From the NCBI RefSeq assembly GCF_900109175.1, contig NZ_FNZE01000021.1, forward strand, positions 1 through 62,738: a DNA stretch of 62,738 nucleotides, in the 5' to 3' direction. Below are positions 48,630 to 57,491 of the stretch, in pieces. The notes beneath the pieces were generated by a model, which was not told where the DNA came from, ran no database searches, and saw only the letters and a list, made by a program, of their open reading frames with translations. The DNA is from Pseudomonas linyingensis. Lineage in GTDB: Bacteria > Pseudomonadota > Gammaproteobacteria > Pseudomonadales > Pseudomonadaceae. A program made the translations under genes and the position numbers. How positions within the stretch are numbered: the stretch's first letter is position 1; each line of letters begins with the position of its first letter.

Positions 48630-50147
48630 ATGGAAACCTTGAACTTCCTGGCACAGGGCTTCGATGTCGCCCTGCGCCCGATCAACCTGTTGATGGCCCT
48701 GTTCGGTGCCTTCACCGGCACCATCGTCGGCATGCTCCCCGGCCTCGGCCCGATCAACGGCGTGGCGCTGCTGCTGCCGCTGGCCTTCGCCCTCGGCCTG
48801 CCGCCGGAAACCGCACTGATCCTGCTCGCCGCCGTCTACCTGGGCTGCGAGTACGGCGGGCGTATCTCCGCAATCCTGCTCAACGTGCCGGGCGACGCTG
48901 CGGCGATCATGACCACCATGGACGGCTACCCGCTGGCCAAGCAGGGCAAGGCCGGCATCGCCCTGTCGCTGTCGGCGATGAGCTCGTTCATCGGCAGTAC
49001 CATCGCCACCCTCGGCGTGGTGCTGTTCGCCCCGCTGCTGGCCAAGTGGGCGGTGGCCTTCGGCCCGGCCGAGTACTTCGTACTGATGGTGTTCGCCATC
49101 ACCTGCCTGGGCGGTCTGGTCGGCGACAAACCGGTGAAGACCCTGATGGCCGCGCTGATGGGCCTGGCCCTGGCCACCGTCGGCGTCGACTCCACCACCG
49201 GCGTGTACCGTTTCACCTTCGACAGCCTGGGCCTGTCTGATGGCATTCAATTCGTCATCGTGGTGATCGGCCTGTTCAGCGTCAGCGAGATCCTGCTGAT
49301 GCTCGAGCAGACCCACAGCGGCCAGCAGGCGGTCAAGACCAGCGGCCGGCTCCTGTTCAACTTCCGCGAGTTCTGCCAGGTCGGCTGGACTGCGGTGCGC
49401 AGCGCCCTGAGCGGTTTCGTCATCGGCACCCTGCCCGGCGCCGGGGCGACCATCGCCAGCGCTATGGCCTATATCAACGAGAAGCGCATCGCCGGCTCAT
49501 CCGGTCGTTTCGGCCAGGGCGATCTGCGCGGCCTGGCTGCACCCGAGGCGGCCAACAACGCCTCGGCCTGTGGCTCGCTGATCCCCATGCTGACCCTTGG
49601 CGTACCCGGTTCGGGCACCACCGCGGTGATGCTCGGCGCACTGACCCTGTACAACATCACTCCCGGCCCGCTGCTGTTCGAACAACAGCCAGACATCGTC
49701 TGGGGCCTGATTGCCTCGCTGTTCATCGGCAACGTTATCCTGCTGGTGATGAACATCCCGCTGGTAGGCCTGTTCTCGCGCATGCTCAGCGTGCCCAACT
49801 GGGTGCTGGTGCCGGCGATCATCATCGTCAGCATGGTCGGCGTCTATGCCGTGCACAGCACCGCCTTCGATCTGGTACTGATGATTGCCCTCGGCGTGTT
49901 CGGCTACCTGTTGCGCAAGATGGACTTCCCGTTGTCGGCGCTGATCCTCGGCTTCGTCCTCGGCGACTTGATGGAAGACAACCTGCGCCGCGCCCTGTCG
50001 ATCTCCAGTGGTGAGCTGGGCATTCTCTGGGGCAGCCCGATCACCCTGGCCCTCTGGACACTGGTGGCGCTGATGCTGGTCATGCCCGGAATCCGCTGGT
50101 GGCGTGCACGCGGTAAGGCCCGGATCACCGATGCCGCTGCGCTTTGA
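48630..50147 (+). CDS. tctA: Tripartite tricarboxylate transporter, large membrane subunit
   Basis: Predicted 505-residue inner-membrane carrier with about 11-12 helices. Signature segments GMLPGLGPINGVALLLPLAF, LGCEYGGRISAILLNVPGD and GTLPGAGATIASAMAYINEK (the repeated LPG-containing motifs) and PMLTLGVPGSGTTAVMLGAL are those of TctA. It moves citrate-like substrates delivered by TctC. Its last 17 nt overlap the next gene. Confidence 0.96.
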   Translation: METLNFLAQGFDVALRPINLLMALFGAFTGTIVGMLPGLGPINGVALLLPLAFALGLPPETALILLAAVYLGCEYGGRISAILLNVPGDAAAIMTTMDGYPLAKQGKAGIALSLSAMSSFIGSTIATLGVVLFAPLLAKWAVAFGPAEYFVLMVFAITCLGGLVGDKPVKTLMAALMGLALATVGVDSTTGVYRFTFDSLGLSDGIQFVIVVIGLFSVSEILLMLEQTHSGQQAVKTSGRLLFNFREFCQVGWTAVRSALSGFVIGTLPGAGATIASAMAYINEKRIAGSSGRFGQGDLRGLAAPEAANNASACGSLIPMLTLGVPGSGTTAVMLGALTLYNITPGPLLFEQQPDIVWGLIASLFIGNVILLVMNIPLVGLFSRMLSVPNWVLVPAIIIVSMVGVYAVHSTAFDLVLMIALGVFGYLLRKMDFPLSALILGFVLGDLMEDNLRRALSISSGELGILWGSPITLALWTLVALMLVMPGIRWWRARGKARITDAAAL

Positions 50148-51147
50148 GATCCTCGCCACGCCCCTGATCGGAGCCTGCGGCGGATATTTGGCCAGCCTCG
50201 CCGGCTGGCCACTGCCGTGGCTGGTCGGGGCCCTGCTGGCGGTGATCATCGTGCGTTGTTGCGGCTGGCGGCTGGCCGAACTGCCAGGCGGCCGCCAAAC
50301 CGGCCAGTTGCTGATAGCCAGCGGTCTCGGCCTGCACTTCACTACCGAGGTACTGGCGCAGATAAGCGAGCATCTCAGCATGATCATGCTGGGGGCGCTG
50401 GCGACACTGCTGCTCAGCCTCATCGGGATTGCGTTGCTACGGCAGGCAGGCCTAGACCGGGCAACCGCCTTCTTCGCCAGCATGCCTGGCGGGGCCAGTG
50501 AAATGGTCAATCTCGCCCGACGCAATCAGGCCCATGCGGCACAAGTGGCCGCGGCCCACAGCCTGCGCCTGTTGCTGGTGGTCTTACTGATTCCGGCCCT
50601 TTTCAACTGGGGCCTGCCGACGACCACTGCCCCGCAGCCACAGCCAGTGGACTGGTATTGGCTTTCGGTACTGCTGCCAACAGGCGCACTGCTGGCCTTG
50701 CTATGGAAGCATCTGCGCCAACCGAACCCCTGGATGCTAGGCCCTCTGCTGGTCTGCGCAACGGCCAGCAGCAGTTTTGATCTGCACATGGGTCTGCCTC
50801 CGGTTGCCGGTCCACTCGGCCAGTGGCTGATCGGCTGTGCGCTGGGTTGCCATTTCGATCGTCAGTTCTTCCGTACGGCACCTGCATTTCTTGCGCGCAT
50901 CCTGCTGTTCACCCTGCTGGCCATGCTGTCTGCCGCAGCTCTGGCGAGAATACTGGGCTGGCTGGCTGACGAGGATCACCTCTCACTGATGCTGGGCATG
51001 ATGCCCGGCGGCATAACCGAACTGTGCCTGACCGCCGAGGCCTTACAACTGTCGGTGGCCCTAGTCACAGCGCTGCAGGTGTTGCGCTTGTTCCTAGTAA
51101 TGTTTCTCGCCGAACCGCTGTTCCGCCTGTGGCAGCGATGGAGCTGA
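50131..51147 (+). CDS. AbrB-family multi-pass membrane protein
   Basis: Predicted 338-residue membrane protein with roughly ten helices in two similar halves, each with an SMPGG or MMPGG motif (FFASMPGGASEMVN and LMLGMMPGGITELCLTAEAL). It belongs to the family named AbrB/PF05145, whose database title regulator is misleading; these are probable transporters or transport accessories. The ATG overlaps tctA by 17 nt, so it is translationally coupled and likely part of the tricarboxylate system. An upstream in-frame start 27 nt earlier was rejected. Confidence 0.85.
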   Translation: MPLRFEILATPLIGACGGYLASLAGWPLPWLVGALLAVIIVRCCGWRLAELPGGRQTGQLLIASGLGLHFTTEVLAQISEHLSMIMLGALATLLLSLIGIALLRQAGLDRATAFFASMPGGASEMVNLARRNQAHAAQVAAAHSLRLLLVVLLIPALFNWGLPTTTAPQPQPVDWYWLSVLLPTGALLALLWKHLRQPNPWMLGPLLVCATASSSFDLHMGLPPVAGPLGQWLIGCALGCHFDRQFFRTAPAFLARILLFTLLAMLSAAALARILGWLADEDHLSLMLGMMPGGITELCLTAEALQLSVALVTALQVLRLFLVMFLAEPLFRLWQRWS

Positions 51148-51170
51148 ACCAGCAGCAATGACCAGGACTT

Positions 51171-51196
51171 GGCCCGCATTCGTGCGGGTCTTTTTG
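51171..51196 (+). terminator. Terminator of the opdH-tctCBA-AbrB operon
   Basis: 8-bp stem GGCCCGCA / TGCGGGTC (one G-T pair) with a TTCG loop, followed by TTTTT. It lies 23 nt after the last gene. Confidence 0.85.
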
Positions 51197-51680
51197 GGGG
51201 ACTATTGACAGCGCCTGGTAGGCCACCAGCAACTCCTGCAGTCTAACTGCATGATCCTCTACAGCTTCCCCCGGTTGCAGAGCAGCTAGCGGCTCTGCTT
51301 GACCAGCAGACGGCGCTCACCGCAACCCGGCGAGCCGACCGCACATGACTGATTGGCTGCAGTGGCGGCACCTGCGGGTCAGGCGCGAGGCCGGTGCCAG
51401 CCAAGGAGTCTGCTCTATGACACGCCCCCACTTTAGTCAACCCACATAGCGGACAGGCAGTCGCCCCGCTCATACCGATCTCGGTCACGCATGAGGCGAA
51501 TGCGTCGGTCATGAATCAGGAGTTCGGCTGCTGACAGCGATCAGAACGCGGCAGGTACGCGTGAGGGTGTGTTCGGCGGATTGGCTGCTGGCTACGACGG
51601 CGTCGCCGCCTGACATAAAGCGACAAAATCAATAGGGCACGGTGACAGAAGGGAACGGCAAAGCCTGGGAGGCTACATAC
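51197..51680. other. About 480 nt without a recognisable gene
   Basis: Between the convergent tct and tcu operons. Short open frames exist on both strands but none has a credible start, ribosome-binding site or family motif. The sequence is not obviously an insertion-element remnant. It may be relict DNA at the junction where the tcu genes were acquired. Confidence 0.4.
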
Positions 51681-51730
51681 GAAAAGCCCCCTGCCGACGG
51701 GGCGATTGCCACGTCGGCAGGGGGCTTCTC
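51681..51730 (-). terminator. Terminator of the tcu operon
   Basis: A perfect 15-bp stem AAGCCCCCTGCCGAC / GTCGGCAGGGGGCTT with a 14-nt loop, ending on the minus strand in CTTTTC. It lies 33 nt after the tcuB stop. Confidence 0.85.
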
Positions 51731-51763
51731 TGGAGCTAGAAAGAAAAGACTGGCGCCCTTCTT

Positions 51764-52948
51764 TCAGTCGTCGCCAAGCTTGAGCGTATTGGGCTGACGC
51801 TTTTCAATGGCCGACTTGAGCAATGCAGCGCTGCGGAAGATGCCGTGAGCGAACTTGCTATAGGGCATGGTCAGGAAGAAGGCCATCACCAACCCCAAAT
51901 GGGTCGCCAGCAGCAAGGCCAGTGCGCTGGTTTCACGTCCGGCCAGCAGTGCCAGGCCACTCAAGCTCACCAGAAACAGCAGGGCGATGAACCCTCGATC
52001 CATCGGTCGCTGGTTGACGTCACCATGCTCAGGATGACGACGATAGTTCAGCCACAGCAGACCGGCGGGACCGATCAGCAGGCCGATGCCGCCGAAGATG
52101 CCCAGCAGTACCGGCAAACTGGTAACCGGGTAAGGCGCCGCCCAACCTAAGAGATAGTGGTAGAGCGTGGCCACGCTGGTAGCGGCAAAGCACAGCAGGA
52201 AGCCGTAGAAGGTCAGGTGATGGAAGCGCCGGCGCCAAAGGGTGAACTTGTCGTCAGCGTTATTGCAGCCCTGCCCATGACCGCCGTCCAGGTACTTCAG
52301 CTCGAGTACCGCCTGGGTTGCTTCCAGCGCCGCCGCGTTGACATTCACCTCGGGAGCTCCGGGCGGCGAGACATTGCGCCAGAATCGGCGCACACCGAGG
52401 GCCAGGGCCAGCATGGCAAAGCCAAACACTGAGCCGAACATCAGCACGAGAGTGTTGTGCGGGAAGATCGCATAGAAATCGCCGCCTGTCACCGGGGCAA
52501 ACAGGTTGCCACTGGCGGCCATGGTCAGGATCAGGAACAGCACCAAGGCGGCCGCACTGGCCAGCGCCAAGGTCAGGCCATTGCGCTTGTACAGCCTGCC
52601 GAACGCCGCCGGCCAGGCATATTCGGCATAGGTTTCCAAACGTACCTTGGCCATGGCCTGCGGCACATTGACTGCAAACTCGTGAGGGGCCGTGTACTGG
52701 CAGGCATGCAGACAGGCGCCGCAGTTGTGGCAGAGATTGGCCAGATAATGGATGTCCGCCTGACCGAACTCCAGGCGCCGAGTCATCGCCGGGAACACGG
52801 CACAGAAGCCTTCGCAGTAGCGGCAGGAGTTGCAGATGGTCATCTGCCGCTCTACTTCTGTCTCGGCCAGATTAAGCACGGGGATGAGGTTGCTGGTCTC
52901 GCCCACCGGGTCTTGGCCCTGTTGGGCACGGGGATCAAACATTTGCAT
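51764..52948 (-). CDS. tcuB: TcuB: iron-sulfur membrane protein of tricarballylate oxidation
   Basis: Predicted 394-residue protein. Two ferredoxin-type clusters are present at the N-terminus ([11 protein letters not shown] and [12 protein letters not shown]); about six membrane helices follow with several His that could ligate heme ([25 protein letters not shown]). In Salmonella TcuB passes electrons from the FADH2 of TcuA to the quinone pool. The start overlaps the tcuA stop by 14 nt, with AGGA upstream. Confidence 0.9.
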   Translation of the reverse strand: MQMFDPRAQQGQDPVGETSNLIPVLNLAETEVERQMTICNSCRYCEGFCAVFPAMTRRLEFGQADIHYLANLCHNCGACLHACQYTAPHEFAVNVPQAMAKVRLETYAEYAWPAAFGRLYKRNGLTLALASAAALVLFLILTMAASGNLFAPVTGGDFYAIFPHNTLVLMFGSVFGFAMLALALGVRRFWRNVSPPGAPEVNVNAAALEATQAVLELKYLDGGHGQGCNNADDKFTLWRRRFHHLTFYGFLLCFAATSVATLYHYLLGWAAPYPVTSLPVLLGIFGGIGLLIGPAGLLWLNYRRHPEHGDVNQRPMDRGFIALLFLVSLSGLALLAGRETSALALLLATHLGLVMAFFLTMPYSKFAHGIFRSAALLKSAIEKRQPNTLKLGDD

Positions 52949-54389
52949 GGTCGTGTCCTGCTGTCACTGCGTGGGTACGGTAACCGGCTGCCATAGCTGC
53001 CTGGGTGCCGGCTATGCGCCCGAAGGCGGTGCCAATGGCCATACCGATGCCTGCCGTATAGCCCTTGCCGAGCACATTGCCGGCCATCATCTCGCCGGCC
53101 ACGAACAGGTTGGGACTGGGCTTGCCGGTAAAATGCACCACCGCATGCTCATTGGTCTTCAACCCGAGGTAGGTGAAGGTGACTCCGGGCCGCAAGGGAT
53201 AGCCGTAGAACGGCGGCGTATCGATCGGTCGCGCCCAGTGGGTCTTGGCTGGGCTGAGTCCCTCGGTATGGCAGTCGTCGAGCGCCGTATGGTCAAAGGT
53301 GCCAACCCGGCAGGCCCGGTTGTAGTCCTCGACAGTTTTCACGAACTCGGCCTCAGGAAGCTCGAGCTGACGTGCCAGCTCGCCAAGACTGTTGGCCTTG
53401 GTGCCCGGGAACACCGGCGGCATGAAGCTGCCGACGGACTTGCGGTCAATGATGGAAAAACCGATCTGGCCGGGCTGCTGGGCCACCAAACGGCCCCAGA
53501 TGGCGTAGCGCTTGGGCCAGAAATCCTCGCCTTCGTCGTAGAAGCGCCGGCCTTCACGATTGACTACCACCCCCAACGATACGCAGTCGATACGCGTGCA
53601 GATACCACCGTCATACAACGGTGCGCGCGCGTCGATGGCCACCATATGCGCCTGGGTCGGGTCCCCGATGGCGTCGGCGCCCAGCTCGATCATGCGCCGC
53701 AGCAGGACACCCGTATTGAAGCGCGTACCGCGGATCAGGAAGTTGTCCGATGGCCACTCGCCGCGCTCGTTCTGCCCCCAAGCCTCGCGCAGCCATTCGC
53801 GGTTGGACTCGAAACCGCCCGCCGCCAGAACGCAGCTCCGCGCCTCGATGCGCTCGGCGGGCAGGCGCTGGCCATCGACCACGCGCTCGGCGATATGTGC
53901 TGCGATGAAGCGCCCATCCTGCAACTCGATGTCGGCCACCGGGACATCGTAACGGACCTGCACACCGAGACTTTCAGCACTGCGGTAATAGGCATTAACC
54001 AGCGCCTTGCCGCCGCCCATGAAAAAGGCATTGGTGCGCGCCACATGCAGTGCCCCCGATAGCGGCGGCTGAAAATGCACGCCGTGAGAACGCATCCAGT
54101 CGCGGCAGGACGACGAGGCGCGTATGGCAATGCGCGCCAGCCTCTCATTAGTGATGCCGCCGGTGACCTTCAGCAGGTCCTGCCAGTACTCCTCCTCCGG
54201 ATAGGCATCGATCAGCACATCCTGCGGCGCCTCGTGCATGCAACGCAGGTTGCGGGTGTGCTGGGAATTGCCGCCGCGCCATTCACGCGGCGAACTCTCC
54301 AGCACGAGTACTCGGGCCCCCGCTTCCCGGGCCATGAGGGCAGCACAAAGCGCGGCATTGCCACCGCCCACTACCAGTACATCGATCAT
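52935..54389 (-). CDS. tcuA: TcuA: FAD-dependent tricarballylate dehydrogenase
   Basis: Predicted 484-residue flavoprotein of the succinate dehydrogenase/fumarate reductase family that oxidises tricarballylate to cis-aconitate. FAD site [19 protein letters not shown] at the N-terminus; the active-site-like segments [20 protein letters not shown] and [19 protein letters not shown] fit TcuA. The ATG was chosen because GAGGAG lies upstream; an earlier frame start nine codons up is weaker. The operon reads tcuA-tcuB; tcuC, the usual carrier, is absent. Confidence 0.9.
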   Translation of the reverse strand: MIDVLVVGGGNAALCAALMAREAGARVLVLESSPREWRGGNSQHTRNLRCMHEAPQDVLIDAYPEEEYWQDLLKVTGGITNERLARIAIRASSSCRDWMRSHGVHFQPPLSGALHVARTNAFFMGGGKALVNAYYRSAESLGVQVRYDVPVADIELQDGRFIAAHIAERVVDGQRLPAERIEARSCVLAAGGFESNREWLREAWGQNERGEWPSDNFLIRGTRFNTGVLLRRMIELGADAIGDPTQAHMVAIDARAPLYDGGICTRIDCVSLGVVVNREGRRFYDEGEDFWPKRYAIWGRLVAQQPGQIGFSIIDRKSVGSFMPPVFPGTKANSLGELARQLELPEAEFVKTVEDYNRACRVGTFDHTALDDCHTEGLSPAKTHWARPIDTPPFYGYPLRPGVTFTYLGLKTNEHAVVHFTGKPSPNLFVAGEMMAGNVLGKGYTAGIGMAIGTAFGRIAGTQAAMAAGYRTHAVTAGHDHANV

Positions 54390-54495
54390 GTTGTCTCCTC
54401 GTCGGTGAGGAGACAAGTTGGAAGGGACTCCTCACGCTTGGCGCGACTCTAGGGCGCCAGACGCACTGCCGACAGGCGACATCCTGCATGAGGTG

Positions 54496-54510
54496 TTTAG
54501 TTTTACTAAA
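54496..54510. promoter_or_regulatory. Perfect palindrome between tcuR and tcuA (LysR-type operator)
   Basis: TTTAGT-TTT-ACTAAA is a perfect interrupted palindrome and contains the T-N11-A signature of LysR binding sites. It lies 107 nt before tcuA and 19 nt after the regulator's stop, the right place for activation of tcuAB by TcuR. Confidence 0.7.
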
Positions 54511-54528
54511 GACTTTCTGCTCGGCAGC

Positions 54529-55455
54529 CTACCCTTCGATCCAACTCGCACCCGGCCACTGCCCGGTGCGGACCAGATCGCGAGCCACATCGACGATGAC
54601 CACCCTCGCGGCCAGGGCAGCCGGCGACAGCTCGTCGTCAGACAGACTCGCCAGCAGGTTACGCCGTCCAACATGAGAGTCAGCAATCGGCACCACGATC
54701 AAACCGCTTTCCGCGGAATGCGCTGCCGCCGCTCCCGGCTGGATGGTGGCAGCATGGCCGGCACGCACTGCATCCATAAGCACGGCCAGACCATCGATAT
54801 CCATGACCACGTTGGGTCTGACTCCCGAACTTTCGAAAGCAGCCGCCAGGCTGGCACGCAGGCCGTGCTGGGCACTTGGCAGGATCAATGGCAACTCCGC
54901 CAGCTCGGCCAGCTGGACACACTCGCCCCCCGGAACACCGGGCAAGCCAGGAGCGGCGATGACGAACAATTGCTCGTCCAGCAGCGGCCGGACACTCCAG
55001 CGCCGCCCGGTATCGATCTGGAATAGCACAGCAAGATCCAGCTGGCGGGCATTGAGCTGGCTGACCAGATAGCCGGAGAGCATCTCCACCAGATGCAACT
55101 GAATATCTGGATAGCGCGCACGCATCGCCTCGATCAACGGCAGCGCCAGCACCTTGGCTGTGGTCGGTGCCAGACCGACACTCACATGACCGCTCATGCG
55201 CCCCCGTTGTGCGGCACTGATCGCCAGCTCGGCCTGGCGCAGCGTCAGTTGGGCATGATGCAGGAAGGCAATACCTGCATTGGTCGGTACCACGCCAGTA
55301 CTGGTGCGATTCAACAGACGGGTACTGAGCTCGTTCTCCAGTTTGCTGATCTGCTGGCTTAGCGCCGAAGTACCCACCTCGAGCTCCAGAGCGGCCCGCC
55401 CGAGGCTTTTGCACTCAACCACTTTGAGAAAATAACGTAACTGCCTCAGCTCCAT
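54529..55455 (-). CDS. tcuR: LysR-type regulator TcuR
   Basis: Predicted 308-residue LysR protein. N-terminal helix-turn-helix (MELRQLRYFLKVVECKSLGR, ALSQQISKLENEL) and effector domain (GLAPTTAKVLALPLIEAM). It lies upstream of tcuA on the same strand, as in the Salmonella tcuR-tcuABC locus, so it should activate tcuAB with tricarballylate as inducer. The composition is less GC-rich than the core genes nearby, fitting acquisition with tcuAB. Confidence 0.85.
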   Translation of the reverse strand: MELRQLRYFLKVVECKSLGRAALELEVGTSALSQQISKLENELSTRLLNRTSTGVVPTNAGIAFLHHAQLTLRQAELAISAAQRGRMSGHVSVGLAPTTAKVLALPLIEAMRARYPDIQLHLVEMLSGYLVSQLNARQLDLAVLFQIDTGRRWSVRPLLDEQLFVIAAPGLPGVPGGECVQLAELAELPLILPSAQHGLRASLAAAFESSGVRPNVVMDIDGLAVLMDAVRAGHAATIQPGAAAAHSAESGLIVVPIADSHVGRRNLLASLSDDELSPAALAARVVIVDVARDLVRTGQWPGASWIEG

Positions 55456-55539
55456 AGCCCCTAAGCCTCAAGACCACGTGAAAAAATCGTATCGCCTCTC
55501 AGCCTGTTCAAGATCTTTTGCACTATGCATAAACGCCCG

Positions 55540-55632
55540 ATGCGAAAGACCCTTTACCCAAGCTACATCAGTCGCGAACAGCTTGAGCGGATCAAGTCGC
55601 TACTAGAAAGCGTGCGCAAGAAGACCACCCCG
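55540..55632 (+). pseudogene. Remnant of an IS5-type transposase N-terminus
   Basis: The 31 codons starting MRKTLYPSYISREQLERIKS and ending in LLESVRKKTTP match the opening of IS5-family transposases, then similarity stops and the frame continues in unrelated sequence. Only the N-terminus survives; no DDE core is present. The 84 nt before it, back to tcuR, show no other gene. Confidence 0.7.
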
Positions 55633-55751
55633 GTACAGACGATCCGTACTAGGCCTGCTGGGCGGTACTGTACCTCTAAGCACCGGCCGCGCGGCAGGGT
55701 CCGTCCCCCTGGCTTATCCTCAAGCCAGTCTGGACTGCCGCTGGAGTCCCC

Positions 55752-56609
55752 ATGCCCCGCCTCGCCCTCTCCACCCGCTCGCTCGGTCTGCTGCTCTCCC
55801 TGCTGGTGCTGGCAGCCTGCAGCCGGATCGAGCTGGTCTACCGCAACCTCGACTGGCTGATCCCCTGGAGGCTGGACAACTACCTGAGCCTCGACAGCGG
55901 ACAGAGCGCCTGGCTGGATGCCCGACTGGACGAGCACCTGCGCTGGCACTGCAGAAGCGAGTTGCCCCGCTATATCGACTGGCTCGAACGCCACCGCGTC
56001 CTGCTCGCCGGCAACCCCGACGCCGGGCAGCTGGTGGGACCGATGGGCGAGGCCCGCGCACTGCTGCAAGCGAGCCTGCGCCACGTGGCCGCGGACGGCG
56101 CCGAGCTGCTGACCGGGCTCAGCGCCGCGCAGATCGCCGAACTGGACCAGCGCCTGAGCGCGGAGCGGACCAGGCTGAGCGAGCAGCACCTGGTCGGCCG
56201 CCTGGAGCAACGCCTGCAGCGTCGGGCCACCCGCATGGAGCGGCGCCTGGAGGACTGGCTCGGCCCGCTGCACCCGCTGCAGCGCGCCTATCTGCGCCTG
56301 TGGGCAACGCGCCAGGAGGCCAACGTGCAGCCCTGGCTGGCCTGGCGCGAGCGCTGGCAGGCGCAGTTGCTGGACAGCCTGCGTCAACCCCGCAGCGATC
56401 AACTGGCTGCCCGTCTCGAACCCCTGCTGGGCAACCCCGAGCGTTACTGGGACGACGACTACCGGCGCGCGGTGAACCGCGCCCAGCGGGGCCTGGCCGA
56501 GCTGTTCAGCGAACTGTGGGCCAGCGCCACGCCGGCCCAGCGCGCGCACCTGCAACACCGTCTGGATGCCGTGCGCACGGATCTCGACGGCCTGGTGTGC
56601 GGCAGCTGA
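55752..56609 (+). CDS. DUF6279-type lipoprotein
   Basis: Predicted 285-residue lipoprotein: signal peptide with lipobox LVLAACS, then RIELVYRNLDWLIPWRLDNY, which opens DUF6279-type proteins, and a long Arg/Leu/Glu-rich helical region. No enzyme motif is visible; the role is unknown. GGAG lies 7 nt before the ATG. Its stop is 2 nt from the convergent ung stop. Confidence 0.8.
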   Translation: MPRLALSTRSLGLLLSLLVLAACSRIELVYRNLDWLIPWRLDNYLSLDSGQSAWLDARLDEHLRWHCRSELPRYIDWLERHRVLLAGNPDAGQLVGPMGEARALLQASLRHVAADGAELLTGLSAAQIAELDQRLSAERTRLSEQHLVGRLEQRLQRRATRMERRLEDWLGPLHPLQRAYLRLWATRQEANVQPWLAWRERWQAQLLDSLRQPRSDQLAARLEPLLGNPERYWDDDYRRAVNRAQRGLAELFSELWASATPAQRAHLQHRLDAVRTDLDGLVCGS

Positions 56610-56611
56610 AC

Positions 56612-57307
56612 TCAGATTGCCGGCAGGCGCCAGTCGATGGCCGTCAGCCCATGCTGTTCGAGGAACTTGTTGGTGCGGGCGAAGTGGCCGTTGCCGATAA
56701 AGCCGCGGTGCGCCGACAGCGGCGAGGGGTGCGGCGAGCGCAGGATCAGGTGCTTGGTCGGGTCGATCAGGCGCTCCTTGCTCTGCGCATGGGCGCCCCA
56801 CAGCAGGAACACCAGGTGCGGCCGCTCGCGGCTGACCACCTCGATCACCTTGTCGGTGAACGGCTGCCAGCCGGCGCTGGCGTGGGAACCGGCCTTGCCC
56901 TGCTCGACGGTCAGCGAGGTGTTGAGCAGCAGCACGCCCTGCTCGGCCCAGTGCTGCAGGCAGCCGTGGTTGGGCGGGTCGATGTTCAGGTCGCGCTTGA
57001 GCTCCTTGAAGATGTTCTGCAGCGACGGCGGCACCGGCACGCCCGGCTGCACCGAGAAGCACAGACCGTGGGCCTGGCCTGGGCCATGGTAGGGGTCCTG
57101 GCCGATGATCACCACCTTGACCCGCTCCAGCGGCGTCGTATTCAGCGCATTGAAGATCAGCCCGCCGGGCGGAAATATCTCCTTGCCGGCGGCCTTCTCG
57201 CTGCGCAGGAACTCGCCCAGCGTCTGCATGTAGGGCTTGTCGAATTCCTCGCCGAGAACGGCCTTCCAGCCCGGTTCGAGTTTGATGCGATCCTGCGCGG
57301 CGCTCAT
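56612..57307 (-). CDS. ung: Uracil-DNA glycosylase
   Basis: Predicted 231-residue enzyme that removes uracil from DNA as the first step of base-excision repair. The catalytic motif [18 protein letters not shown] (activating Asp) and the minor-groove loop [11 protein letters not shown] (His) are intact. Single gene, convergent with the DUF6279 lipoprotein. In PAO1 ung also lies near the tct genes, supporting synteny. Confidence 0.97.
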   Translation of the reverse strand: MSAAQDRIKLEPGWKAVLGEEFDKPYMQTLGEFLRSEKAAGKEIFPPGGLIFNALNTTPLERVKVVIIGQDPYHGPGQAHGLCFSVQPGVPVPPSLQNIFKELKRDLNIDPPNHGCLQHWAEQGVLLLNTSLTVEQGKAGSHASAGWQPFTDKVIEVVSRERPHLVFLLWGAHAQSKERLIDPTKHLILRSPHPSPLSAHRGFIGNGHFARTNKFLEQHGLTAIDWRLPAI

Positions 57308-57491
57308 GGCAGACCTCTGCGTGCAAACGAAAGCGGCACCCTAGAGACGCCCCTCCGGCAAGTCAAGGCGCGACCTTCGGCGCGGGAGGGATAGCGACCG
57401 AAGTCGCGGCCCGGCCACCTTAAAAGCGCATGGGCCACCCCGGCACGCCGGCGTACAACAACGCCCTCCCCCATCACAAGGAAAGGTGTCC

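Noticed and set aside
51243-51512. 89-codon minus-strand frame between the tct and tcu operons
   Set aside because: No start context, no motif, Cys/Ser/Arg-rich random-like sequence.
55633-55860. Continuation of the IS5-type frame as a real 111-residue gene
   Set aside because: Similarity ends at residue 37 and the rest overlaps the well-supported lipoprotein gene in another frame.
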